Assembly: GCA_002426195.1 (NCBI GenBank)
Contig: DIOT01000056.1
Location: 278,836-310,731, forward strand
Source of the DNA: Bacteroidales bacterium UBA5507
GTDB lineage: Bacteria; Bacteroidota; Bacteroidia; Bacteroidales; Lentimicrobiaceae
DNA length: 31,896 nt
Direction: 5' to 3'
Below are positions 1 through 6,822 of this stretch, piece after piece; position 1 is the first letter of the stretch; the number at the start of each line of letters is the position of its first letter. The position numbers were made by a program, and so were the translations under genes. The notes beneath the pieces are model-generated. The model was not told the DNA's origin, searched no databases, and saw only the letters and a program-made list of their open reading frames with translations.

Positions 1-1073
1 GCTGCTTGTATTGAATCTTGTTTTCGTTGTTCCGCATCTTTCAGGGCAGCAAGCGCAGCTAGTCTGTCGAGTTCTGCTTGTTTTTCCGCTTCAATTTGAG
101 CTAACCTGTTTTGTTCGGCAAGTTGTTCAGCTGCGATTCTGTCTTCTTCGGCTTTCTTCGCAGCGGCAATCCTTGTTTCTTCAGCAATTCGTTCCTGTTC
201 CAGTTTTTGTTCTTCTGCGAGACGTTCAGCTGCGATTCTATCCTCTTCAGCTTTCTTTTCAGCGGCTATACGGGCTTCTTCAGCAAGTCTCTCTTGCTCA
301 AGTCTTTGCTCCTCAGCTACACGTTCTGCAGCCAGTCTATCCTCTTCTGCTTTCTTTTCAGCAGCTATTCTGGCTTCTTCAGCTAACCTGGCAGCTTCCT
401 TTTCAGCGTTAATTGCTGCTTGTATTGAATCTTGTTTTCGTTGCTCAGCAGCTTGCAGGACAGCCAGAGCTGCTTGTCTGTCAAGCTCAGCTTGTCTTTC
501 AGCTTCGAGCTGGGCTAGTCTGTCATTTTCTGCTTGTTTTTCCGCCTCAATCTTAGCCAGTCTTTCTTCTTCAGGTTTCTTCTCAGCAGCAATCCTTGCT
601 TCTTCAGCAATTCGTTCCTGTTCAAGTTTCTGTTCCTGAGCAAGACGTTCAGCTGCGATTCTATCTTCTTCAGCTTTCTTTTCAGCAGCAATTCTGGCTT
701 CTTCTGCTACTCGTGCTGCTTCCTTTTCTGCAATTATTGCAGCTTGTATTGAATCCTGTTTCCGTTGCTCAGCAGCCTGTAAGGCAGCAATTGCAGCAAG
801 CCTCTCTTGTTCTGCTTGTTTCTCAGCCTCTATTCTGGCGAGTCTTTCTTCCTCAGCTTTCTTTTCAGCAAGTATTCTTTCTTCCTCTGCTTTCTTCTCA
901 GCAGCAATTTTTGCTTCTTCAGCAAGGCGTTCCTGTTCTAATTTTCTTTCCTCTGCTAGTCTTTCTAATGCAATTCTCTCTTCTTCTGCTTGCTTTTCTG
1001 CAGCTATACGGGCTTCTTCTGCCAGTCTTGTTGCCTCAATTTCAGCATTTTTAATGGCTTGTATTGAATCCTG
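1..1073 (-). repeat. Nested in-gene repeat array encoding the charged helix
   Basis: The DNA anchor gcttgtattgaatc (coding for QDSIQA) recurs at 4, 418, 742 and 1057, giving successive units of 414, 324 and 315 bases, all multiples of three. Within each unit a shorter element coding for about 22 residues (EEARIAAEKKAEEDRIAAERLA type) is repeated two to four times. The 414-base unit carries an extra inner copy. The repeats are imperfect, so they are not recent exact duplications, but the structure invites slippage and misassembly. Confidence 0.85.
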
Positions 1074-1853
1074 CTTGTTCTGAAAAGCCATATCAGTCAT
1101 TGACTCTTTAACCCTCTGAATCATGCTTTTAGGATAATTCTCCGAGGGCTTTAACGCTGATGCCTGTTGATATTTTGATATAGCAAGATTGTAATTCCTG
1201 TTCATGTATGCTTCATCAGCTTCAGTTACTCTGACTGTATATTGCTCATCGAGCGCTTTCTGCTGAATAAGTAGTGATTCAATTTCCTGAATTCTTCCTG
1301 ATGTAGTTCTATTGCCCGGCAAAATTTCATCAGCCAATTTATACTCTGTAAGAGCTTCGTTATACTTCTTATCATTGTAATGCTTGTTGGCATTACTTAT
1401 GTGAGTTTCGTACAGCTTCGATTTATTGATATAGTCAGTCTCTGTTTGGTCAATGCCTGCAATTTTTTCTCGTAAGGCCCTGTCATCCGGCTTAATTAGC
1501 AGAGCTGATTGAAATTGTTCTTTTGCAGCCTTAAAGTTCTTTTGCTCAAGATATTGATTGCCTTTTGCAACAGCATCATTATAAATGACTTCATCCTGAG
1601 GATCAACGTAGAATTTCCTTATCAGAGCAAGTTTATCTTTAGGATATTTTGCTGAAGGATCAATTGAGAGAGCTTTCTGATATTCAGCTTTGGCTTTTGG
1701 ATAGTCCTTAACCTGTAAATATTCTTCTCCCTTTAAAACTGCTTCCTCGTACTGCACTAGCTTATCGTGGTCGAGCGACTGACTAAAAGCGTTGCAAAAT
1801 GGGAATAATAGTATGATAACAAAGGTAAAGATCAGCGATTTATGAAATTTCAT
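1..1853 (-). CDS. TPR and Ala/Glu/Arg-rich helical repeat protein, secreted (partial, C-terminus outside window)
   Basis: Reading from the ATG at 1853 to base 1 gives at least 617 codons without a stop, so the C-terminus lies beyond the window. Residues 1-25 form a signal peptide (MKFHKSLIF start, hydrophobic core, cleavage near AFSQS). Residues about 35-250 hold four TPR-like units, for example a segment with YLQVKDYPKAKAEYQKAL and a second with KDDRALREK-like spacing. From residue about 260 the protein is almost entirely charged helix made of variants of RIAAEKKAEEDRIAAERLAEEQ, punctuated by QRKQDSIQAA. This predicts a long rigid single helix or coiled coil in the periplasm or at the cell surface. 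It sits 51 bases downstream of the lolD-like gene and may be cotranscribed. The function is not recognisable; a scaffold or envelope-spanning role is a guess. Confidence 0.85.
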   Translation of the reverse strand, partial: MKFHKSLIFTFVIILLFPFCNAFSQSLDHDKLVQYEEAVLKGEEYLQVKDYPKAKAEYQKALSIDPSAKYPKDKLALIRKFYVDPQDEVIYNDAVAKGNQYLEQKNFKAAKEQFQSALLIKPDDRALREKIAGIDQTETDYINKSKLYETHISNANKHYNDKKYNEALTEYKLADEILPGNRTTSGRIQEIESLLIQQKALDEQYTVRVTEADEAYMNRNYNLAISKYQQASALKPSENYPKSMIQRVKESMTDMAFQNKQDSIQAIKNAEIEATRLAEEARIAAEKQAEEERIALERLAEERKLEQERLAEEAKIAAEKKAEEERILAEKKAEEERLARIEAEKQAEQERLAAIAALQAAEQRKQDSIQAAIIAEKEAARVAEEARIAAEKKAEEDRIAAERLAQEQKLEQERIAEEARIAAEKKPEEERLAKIEAEKQAENDRLAQLEAERQAELDRQAALAVLQAAEQRKQDSIQAAINAEKEAARLAEEARIAAEKKAEEDRLAAERVAEEQRLEQERLAEEARIAAEKKAEEDRIAAERLAEEQKLEQERIAEETRIAAAKKAEEDRIAAEQLAEQNRLAQIEAEKQAELDRLAALAALKDAEQRKQDSIQA

Positions 1854-1904
1854 TTTAAAAATGTCTCTGCTTATTAACGCTTAAGATGGTAGAATATTGA
1901 GCAA

Positions 1905-2567
1905 TTATTTTGGACTGGTAAAAATTTGTCCATCACGCATATATACCCTCCTGTCGGCCATTTCAGCAAGTTCTTCGTTGTGTGTTACAATTACAATTGT
2001 TTGTTTAAGAACATCTCTGAGTTCAAAGAAAAGGTTGTGGAGGTTCTTTGCATTAACTGAATCAAGATTTCCTGACGGTTCATCAGCCATAATTACTGCG
2101 GGGTCATTTATTAGAGCACGAGCTATAGCTACTCTTTGTTGCTCACCTCCCGAAAGCTCTGAAGGTTTGTGATTGGAACGGTCGGATATTTTTAACAGGT
2201 CCATAATTTCCAACCCCTTTTTTCTTGCTATTTTAGGTGATATTCCTGCGATAAAAGCTGGTATACAAATGTTTTCAATTGCAGTGAATTCCGGAAGCAA
2301 GTGATGGAACTGAAACACAAAACCAACTTTACGATTTCTGAATTCAGATATCTTTTTATCGTTTAAGTCTTTTATTCTAATGCCATCAATTGTTACTTCT
2401 CCCTGGTCAGGCTTATCTAGTGTGCTGATAATATGCAAGAGAGTTGATTTTCCTGCACCTGATGCTCCTGTGATGGATATAATTTCTCCTTTGTTGACTT
2501 TTAAACTTACTCCTTTTAAAACTTTTAGCGATCCATAAGATTTGTAAATGCCATTTGCTTCTATCAT
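1905..2567 (-). CDS. lolD: LolD-family ABC transporter ATP-binding protein
   Basis: A 220-residue ATPase of the MacB/LolD/FtsE class, the usual length for LolD. Visible motifs are Walker A GASGAGKST near residue 34, a Q-loop in FQFHHLLPEF, the ABC signature LSGGEQQR, Walker B VIMADEPSGNLD and the H-loop THNEE. The FQFHHLLPEF segment resembles LolD, which powers release of lipoproteins from the inner membrane through LolC/LolE. No LolCE permease gene is adjacent, so assignment to lipoprotein sorting rather than another MacB-type exporter rests on sequence resemblance only. A terminator for the preceding gene lies just upstream, and a -7 box at 2588-2595 suggests an own promoter. Confidence 0.85.
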   Translation of the reverse strand: MIEANGIYKSYGSLKVLKGVSLKVNKGEIISITGASGAGKSTLLHIISTLDKPDQGEVTIDGIRIKDLNDKKISEFRNRKVGFVFQFHHLLPEFTAIENICIPAFIAGISPKIARKKGLEIMDLLKISDRSNHKPSELSGGEQQRVAIARALINDPAVIMADEPSGNLDSVNAKNLHNLFFELRDVLKQTIVIVTHNEELAEMADRRVYMRDGQIFTSPK

Positions 2568-2587
2568 GTTCAGAATAAGATTAGATG

Positions 2588-2595
2588 CAAAGTTA
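2588..2595 (-). promoter_or_regulatory. Candidate -7 box for the lolD-like gene
   Basis: On the minus strand TAACTTTG matches the Bacteroidota -7 consensus TAnnTTTG and lies about 20 bases before the ATG at 2567, immediately after the terminator of the upstream gene. I see no clear TTG at the expected -33 position, so this is only suggestive. Confidence 0.35.
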
Positions 2596-2605
2596 GATAA
2601 AAAAT

Positions 2606-2634
2606 AAAGGCCGGTTGTTACTTAACCGGCCTTT
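2606..2634 (-). terminator. Rho-independent terminator of the Gly/Ser/Thr-rich protein gene
   Basis: An 11-bp perfect stem (aaaggccggtt / aaccggccttt) with a 7-base loop. On the minus strand it is followed by the T-rich tract ttattttttatc. It lies 24 bases after the stop of the gene at 2658. Confidence 0.9.
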
Positions 2635-2657
2635 AGGATTAATTAATTGACATAAAC

Positions 2658-3689
2658 TTATTCGTTGTCGAACTCCTGATTCTCGCTGGAATCGTATGTG
2701 AATGGAATCACAACATTCTTATTATCATCTGTTTTTATTGTGGCCTGAATGTTATATGTTCCACTTTCGTTAAGAGATAACTCGCCCATGTGGTGTTCAC
2801 CTTTTTCTTTCAGATCTGTTGTGAAGCTCTTTTTGCTTGGGGTTGTTACTTTCATCTCGATATCCTCAGCATTAACTTCACGACCTGTACTTTCATCAAC
2901 AACTTTAACATAAACCTTCTTTTTATCATTATCGGAATTTAAAGCTGTCGACTGACTTGAACTAGCACCCTGATTTGAAGAACTTCTCCAGTCAGTTGAT
3001 GAACTTGTTCCCTGTCCTATAGTTGAAGAACTACCTGTGGTTGTGCCACTCTGGCTGTTCTGCGAGCCTGTTTTGTCAAATCCTGAACTACCCGAAGTAC
3101 CTGTTGTACCCGTTGTGCCATAAGATCCTGAACTACCAGTCGTTCCAGATGTACCTGTAGATCCTGAACTACGTGTTGTTCCCGAAGTTCCCTGAGAACC
3201 TGATGTGTTGAGAGAACCGTCACGATTATAGTTCTGATCGCTGCCCGTAGTCCCACCAGAAGTTGTACCGGTGCTACTGCCCGACGTTCCCTGACTGCCA
3301 GTGGTGCCTGATGAGCCGCTCGTTCCTGAACTCCATGTGCCCGATGAGCCTGAAGTAGTTCCTGATGTCGTTCCTGAAGTACCAATAGATGACCCTGAAG
3401 TTCCGGTTCTGCCTGAAGTGCCTGAACCTGAAGCTTCACCTTCCGGATCTACCCATACCTGAATTGTGTATCCCTGTGCTGACTTTTCAATATCCGGTTC
3501 GGAACTTAAAGAAATTTCATCGCCTGATTGTCCTGATTGCCAACTGGTACTTTTATCAGATTTATCCTTGTCATTTTGAGATGACGTACTACTACTGCGG
3601 TCTGAGCTTCCTGTCGTTTGTGCATACGACGTGAAATAGAAACCACAGATTGCCGTAGTTATTATTGCAAAAATTTTTATCTTTTTCAT
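2658..3689 (-). CDS. Secreted Gly/Ser/Thr-rich low-complexity protein with a C-terminal beta-sandwich-like domain
   Basis: 343 residues. Residues 1-23 form a signal peptide (MKKIKIFAIITTAICGFYF, cut after SYAQ). Residues about 25-250 are dominated by Ser, Gly and Thr, with many short repeats of the GTSGSSGTTG type. A short ordered stretch near 60-80 reads QGYTIQVWVDPEGEA. Residues about 255-343 form a compact domain with VYVKVVDESTGREV, TTPSKKSFTTDL, GEHHMGELSL and GTYNIQATIK. This pattern resembles the YtkA-like or Ig-like immunoglobulin-fold families. The protein is probably exported or surface-exposed; no function can be assigned. It has an unusually good Shine-Dalgarno site and its own terminator, so it looks monocistronic and possibly well expressed. 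Many synonymous codons vary among the repeats. Confidence 0.85.
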   Translation of the reverse strand: MKKIKIFAIITTAICGFYFTSYAQTTGSSDRSSSTSSQNDKDKSDKSTSWQSGQSGDEISLSSEPDIEKSAQGYTIQVWVDPEGEASGSGTSGRTGTSGSSIGTSGTTSGTTSGSSGTWSSGTSGSSGTTGSQGTSGSSTGTTSGGTTGSDQNYNRDGSLNTSGSQGTSGTTRSSGSTGTSGTTGSSGSYGTTGTTGTSGSSGFDKTGSQNSQSGTTTGSSSTIGQGTSSSTDWRSSSNQGASSSQSTALNSDNDKKKVYVKVVDESTGREVNAEDIEMKVTTPSKKSFTTDLKEKGEHHMGELSLNESGTYNIQATIKTDDNKNVVIPFTYDSSENQEFDNE

Positions 3690-3697
3690 TTTTATAA

Positions 3698-3703
3698 CCT
3701 CCT
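3698..3703 (-). promoter_or_regulatory. Strong Shine-Dalgarno site
   Basis: On the minus strand aggagg precedes the ATG at 3689 with an 8-base spacer. Strong sites like this are the exception in this window, and it fixes the start of the gene at 3689. Confidence 0.75.
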
Positions 3704-4055
3704 AGAATTGTGTTTAGTTTTCATTATTTTTAAGGTTACAAAGATCAAATTTTACATTTTTCTAATTGTTACATCCTTTTTCGTTTATGTTGTATAATTT
3801 TAACGTAACACGTTGCCAATGAGCAAAGTAGCCTATTTTAGTTGTAATAATCCTTTCCGGTAGGAGACATTGGTGTATTCTGTTATCAAGATGATAAAGT
3901 AGTAATACAGATACGGTACATTTACGGTTAACTTACGGAAAACTTACACTTTAAATACGATTATCGTAAATGTATATTAAGCAAAATTTAAGTTTGTACT
4001 AAGGATATATCCGGTTTAATAGCTGCTAATATCAGAGCGTTTTTGAGAATAAAAA
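3704..4055. other. Non-coding region with short TTACGG repeats and an inverted repeat
   Basis: No plausible gene in about 350 bases. At 3917-3926 tacatttacg and at 3965-3974 cgtaaatgta form a perfect 10-base inverted repeat with a 38-base spacer. Between them TTACGG recurs, as in ttacggttaac and ttacggaaaac. This may be a regulator-binding region for the gene starting at 3689, but no family is recognised. Confidence 0.4.
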
Positions 4056-4093
4056 AAAGTCCTTATCAGATGTGAGAATCTAATAAGGACTTT
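4056..4093 (-). terminator. Strong terminator after the 48-aa ORF
   Basis: An 11-bp stem (aaagtccttat / ataaggacttt) continues, after one mismatch, into agat/atct, closing a 6-base loop. On the minus strand it runs into a tract of eight T. It lies 20 bases beyond the stop of the small ORF at 4114, which supports that ORF as the end of a transcript. Confidence 0.88.
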
Positions 4094-4113
4094 ACTAGTT
4101 TGTGAACTTTTTA

Positions 4114-4260
4114 TCAGGTTTGATCCAGTACAAACTCATCCTCGTTAACTTCGAGAGTTAACTCAGTTCCTACCAGTTCAACTAACCACTTATAGTGCCG
4201 TTTCACAATTAGTCTTATTTTAGTTAATCCCATGATAGGGAATATTAATCGGGCTGTCAT
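4114..4260 (-). CDS. Small hypothetical protein, 48 aa
   Basis: An ATG at 4260 opens 48 codons ending in TGA at 4114. A second possible start (ATG at 4233) would give 39 residues beginning MGLTKIRLIVKRHYKWL. The C-terminal part reads VELVGTELTLEVNEDEFVLD, which has the alternating hydrophobic pattern of beta strands and is followed directly by the stop and a strong terminator. That protein-like composition, together with the terminator, argues for a real gene. I do not recognise the family. It follows the stress-protein pair at 4408-5284 on the same strand after 147 bases, so it may be the last gene of that transcript or have its own promoter. Confidence 0.6.
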   Translation of the reverse strand: MTARLIFPIMGLTKIRLIVKRHYKWLVELVGTELTLEVNEDEFVLDQT

Positions 4261-4407
4261 TTGAATTTAAGTATTTAGAGTTTTAAAAGACAAGTTGTTA
4301 CAATTTCAAATATCTGTAAAAAAGTAGATAAATGTGTTACAGACTAAGAATTAAAAATTACATTATCATAATACAGGCCAGGGCTCATCGGGATATTTAT
4401 TTCCAGA

Positions 4408-4707
4408 TCAATTAGGTTTTGCAGAGTTGCCTGTAAATCTATTTTTTTGCATTTGTGTATAAATGATGTTGCTTTCTGAATTATTCTCCTTTTTATTGTT
4501 GATTATATTTTCTAAATCTTCTTCAAAAGATTTAGTGAAGTACTTATTTTGATGTTTCCTGGAAAACGTTATCAACATACTCAATTCAGCATCAAAGGAG
4601 TTCTCTGTTCTTATCTTCTTCCAGTCATCACTTATTGAGTCGAGGAGAAGTTTTCTGTTTTTAGCTGAAATGTTATTTCCCTGTGTGCTTTTTTCTGTCC
4701 TTTTCAT
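4408..4707 (-). CDS. Hypothetical protein, 99 aa
   Basis: A hydrophilic protein without signal peptide or membrane segment. The central part (residues about 18-70: RKLLLDSISDDWKKI, ELSMLITFSRKHQNKYF, FEEDLENIINN) looks helical, and the C-terminus is Asn/Lys/Ser-rich and probably disordered. It starts 37 bases after the stop of the stress-protein gene upstream, in the same direction, so cotranscription is likely. I do not recognise a family; a link to stress response is only by neighbourhood. Confidence 0.6.
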   Translation of the reverse strand: MKRTEKSTQGNNISAKNRKLLLDSISDDWKKIRTENSFDAELSMLITFSRKHQNKYFTKSFEEDLENIINNKKENNSESNIIYTQMQKNRFTGNSAKPN

Positions 4708-4744
4708 GATTGTTGAATTTTTTATTATTAGTAATTATCAAGCT

Positions 4745-5284
4745 TTAGCGAGTTTGATTATCTTCATTTCTCCATTCAGATTCTATGAGAGTTGCATCAT
4801 CCTGATTTCTGGGTTTTAAGGCTATAAATATGCTGCCATGTTTAATCCCTTGTTCGTAATTTTTTGCTTTTTCTTCAGGAATACCGGCTCCTATCAATGC
4901 TCCAATTATTCCACCAGTCAGACCACCAGCACCTGCACCTGCAAGCCCTGCAGCAATTGGACCTGCCAATATGAGACCCAACCCTGGTATTAATACACTT
5001 GTTCCAATGGCTGCAATTATGCCTGTTGCTGCACCAACTGCTCCACCAATAACTGAACCTGTGCCGACTCCTTCGAGAGTCTTTTTGCCAATTTCCGGTT
5101 CTTCTTTGTTTTCATTGAAATGCTTTTTCCTTGTTTCATCCGACATTATAATATTGATATCCTTATCCTTATAACCTCTTTCGTACATTACTTGATATGC
5201 TCGCTCCGCACTGGCACGATCGCTGAACATACCGGTAATAATTTCCTCAGATTTCTTATTATTATCATTCAACTTATCTTCCAC
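4745..5284 (-). CDS. YflT-like stress protein with glycine-zipper membrane region
   Basis: 179 residues. Residues about 14-60 (IITGMFSDRASAERAYQVMY, YKDKDINIIMSDE) match the general stress protein 17M/YflT pattern, in which the protein modulates on stress. Residues about 70-145 form a long Gly/Ala-rich hydrophobic stretch (TGSVIGGAVGAATGIIAAIG, AGLAGAGAGGLTGGIIGALI) typical of glycine-zipper membrane segments. A short C-terminal part carries HGSIFIALKPR. The start must be the GTG at 5284, because the first ATG in frame falls inside the YflT-like domain. The precise function of such proteins in Bacteroidota is unknown; envelope stress is the usual context. It heads a minus-strand group with the 99-aa gene and perhaps the 48-aa gene. 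Confidence 0.78.
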   Translation of the reverse strand: MEDKLNDNNKKSEEIITGMFSDRASAERAYQVMYERGYKDKDINIIMSDETRKKHFNENKEEPEIGKKTLEGVGTGSVIGGAVGAATGIIAAIGTSVLIPGLGLILAGPIAAGLAGAGAGGLTGGIIGALIGAGIPEEKAKNYEQGIKHGSIFIALKPRNQDDATLIESEWRNEDNQTR

Positions 5285-5612
5285 TTTTTCTGTTTTGTTT
5301 TTTGACTTTTACAAAGATGTGGATGTAAATTCATACGAGCGTTATACAATTTGTCTCTTTCCTTTCATTATTTACATGACGCTGAAACATGCATATATAT
5401 TGAAAAGCAAACATATTGTCAATAATGATTGTTGAGTTTTTCTTTATCACCCACCTTACATGAATGTAGGATGACGAACTATGAATGATGTAACATTTCA
5501 TTTAAATAGTGTAACAGGTTTTTTGCTATTCCGATCCACTTTTGTGAAATGAAAAATCAGCCCGTTTGGTTTGATGCCACAAACTATTACTATTACTCCT
5601 AAAAAATCTTAT
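5285..5612. other. Divergent intergenic region
   Basis: About 330 bases separate the minus-strand stress gene from the plus-strand lipoprotein gene, so promoters for both should lie here. I see no clear TTG-N19-TAnnTTTG promoter and no convincing small gene. A minor imperfect hairpin lies near 5454-5470. Confidence 0.4.
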
Positions 5613-6197
5613 ATGAAAACTAGTATCCTACATTTTGCGCTGATATTACTATTTGCATCAGCCATAATTTCATGTAACAGTCAGGGTGACAGATCAAACA
5701 ATAATGAAAGTGATACAATCTCATTGAGTGATGATAATAATCAGAACATAGGAATGAATGATGCAGAAAATGATGACGCCGGTTTTATGGAAAAGGCTGC
5801 TTATAGTGGATTGCTCGAGGTTGAGCTGGGACGATATGCCCAACAAAATGGAGTAAATCCAAGAGTAAAAAACTTTGGTGCTATGATGGTTAGGGACCAT
5901 ACTAAAGCAAACGACCAGTTAAAAGCTTTAGCTGCACAAAAGAATGTTACTCTTCCGGTAGTTCTTGATCAGGATCATCTTGATAAAGCTAATAAGGTAA
6001 AGGAAAAGAAGGGTGTAGAATTCGATAAGGAATATATGAGTCATATGATTGATATGCATTCTAAGGATATCGACATGTTCAGAAGGCAATCGGAAAATAA
6101 TAATGACCAGATTCTAAAGGATTTTGCGGCAAAATTATTACCAACATTAATAACTCATCAGGACTCGGCAAGAAAAATAAACGATGCAATTAAATAG
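5613..6197 (+). CDS. DUF4142 family lipoprotein
   Basis: From the ATG at 5613 the protein has 194 residues. It opens with a lipoprotein signal (MKTSILHFALILLF, lipobox SAIISC), and this is why I prefer it to the upstream TTG at 5571. After a Ser/Asn/Asp-rich linker comes a DUF4142 domain: FMEKAAYSGLLEVELGRYAQ, VKNFGAMMVRDHTKANDQL, then EYMSHMIDMHSKDIDMFRRQ and LLPTLITHQDSA. Such proteins are four-helix bundles related to ferritin-like domains with conserved His and Asp/Glu residues; their role is not established. It probably resides in the outer membrane or periplasm. The ECF sigma gene follows after 54 bases on the same strand. Confidence 0.85.
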   Translation: MKTSILHFALILLFASAIISCNSQGDRSNNNESDTISLSDDNNQNIGMNDAENDDAGFMEKAAYSGLLEVELGRYAQQNGVNPRVKNFGAMMVRDHTKANDQLKALAAQKNVTLPVVLDQDHLDKANKVKEKKGVEFDKEYMSHMIDMHSKDIDMFRRQSENNNDQILKDFAAKLLPTLITHQDSARKINDAIK

Positions 6198-6251
6198 GTG
6201 CATTTTTAATCATTTAAGCTCACTGAAATAATCAACCTCAAATTTTAAACC

Positions 6252-6749
6252 ATGGAATTCAGCAATAAATTAATAAGTCTTCATGATCACCTCTTTTACT
6301 TTGCTTACACTTTAACCAATGACAAGGAAGAAGCAAAGGATTTAATACAGGATACATATTTGAAAGCCCTGATGCACAGGGACAAGTTTGCAGAGCAAAC
6401 AAACCTCAAAGCCTGGACTTTTACTATCATGAAGAATACATTCATTAACAATTATCGTAGAAATAAGAAAGCCAATACGATAGTCGACAATTCAGAAGAT
6501 TTGTACTACTTGAATATTCCAAAGAAATCGGATTTCGGATCACCGGAATCAGAGATATCGACTAAAGAAATCAAAGCAGGAATTTCGAAGCTAGAGAAAG
6601 ATCAGAGGATGCCTTTTGAAATGCATGCAGCTGGTTATAAGTATAAAGAAATAGCTGAGAACCTAAATCTTTCAATAGGTACTGTTAAAAGCAGAATATT
6701 CTTCACCCGTAAGAAACTAATGGAATCATTGAAAGAGTTTCAGTCTTAA
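6252..6749 (+). CDS. ECF-type RNA polymerase sigma factor
   Basis: 165 residues, the usual ECF length. Region 2 spans residues about 8-75 (HDHLFYFAYTLTNDKEEAKD, LIQDTYLKALMHRDKF, LKAWTFTIMKNTFINNYRR). Region 4 spans about 110-160 (FEMHAAGYKYKEIAENLNLS, IGTVKSRIFFTRKKL), a helix-turn-helix for -35 recognition. No anti-sigma factor gene is next to it. The preceding DUF4142 lipoprotein gene ends 54 bases upstream, so the pair may be an operon; whether the lipoprotein affects the sigma factor cannot be said. A terminator follows directly. Confidence 0.93.
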   Translation: MEFSNKLISLHDHLFYFAYTLTNDKEEAKDLIQDTYLKALMHRDKFAEQTNLKAWTFTIMKNTFINNYRRNKKANTIVDNSEDLYYLNIPKKSDFGSPESEISTKEIKAGISKLEKDQRMPFEMHAAGYKYKEIAENLNLSIGTVKSRIFFTRKKLMESLKEFQS

Positions 6750-6762
6750 ACACTAATAATCT

Positions 6763-6788
6763 AAAGGGCTTCCAACCGGAAGCCCTTT
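6763..6788 (+). terminator. Terminator of the sigma-factor transcript
   Basis: A perfect 11-bp stem (aaagggcttcc / ggaagcccttt) with the loop aacc, followed on the plus strand by cttttgtttt. The gene at 6823 converges from the other strand, and the A-rich side may let the hairpin work in both directions. Confidence 0.92.
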
Positions 6789-6822
6789 CTTTTGTTTTGA
6801 ATTTCTATATAAACAGTTTTAA

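Noticed and set aside
11..1054. Open plus-strand frames over the first kilobase
   Set aside because: They are antisense to the Ala/Glu/Arg repeats; the compositional bias keeps the opposite frames open. The minus-strand reading has a signal peptide, TPR units and a clean start.
1..1073. CRISPR-like or satellite repeat array
   Set aside because: Units are imperfect, contiguous, in frame and coding; there are no unique spacers.
3017..3439. Second minus-strand frame of 140 codons
   Set aside because: A frame-shifted shadow of the GTSGSSG repeat; it lacks a signal or any family feature.
4971..5174. Plus-strand frame opposite the glycine zipper
   Set aside because: A Pro/Ala-rich antisense shadow of the Gly/Ala-rich membrane segment.
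5571..5612. TTG start for the DUF4142 lipoprotein
   Set aside because: It would put 14 residues in front of a complete lipoprotein signal starting at 5613.
6252..6749. ECF sigma factor as partner of the RsbW-like protein in the hydrogenase operon
   Set aside because: They are more than 15 kb apart in different transcripts, and RsbW partners are normally group 3 sigma factors, not ECF.
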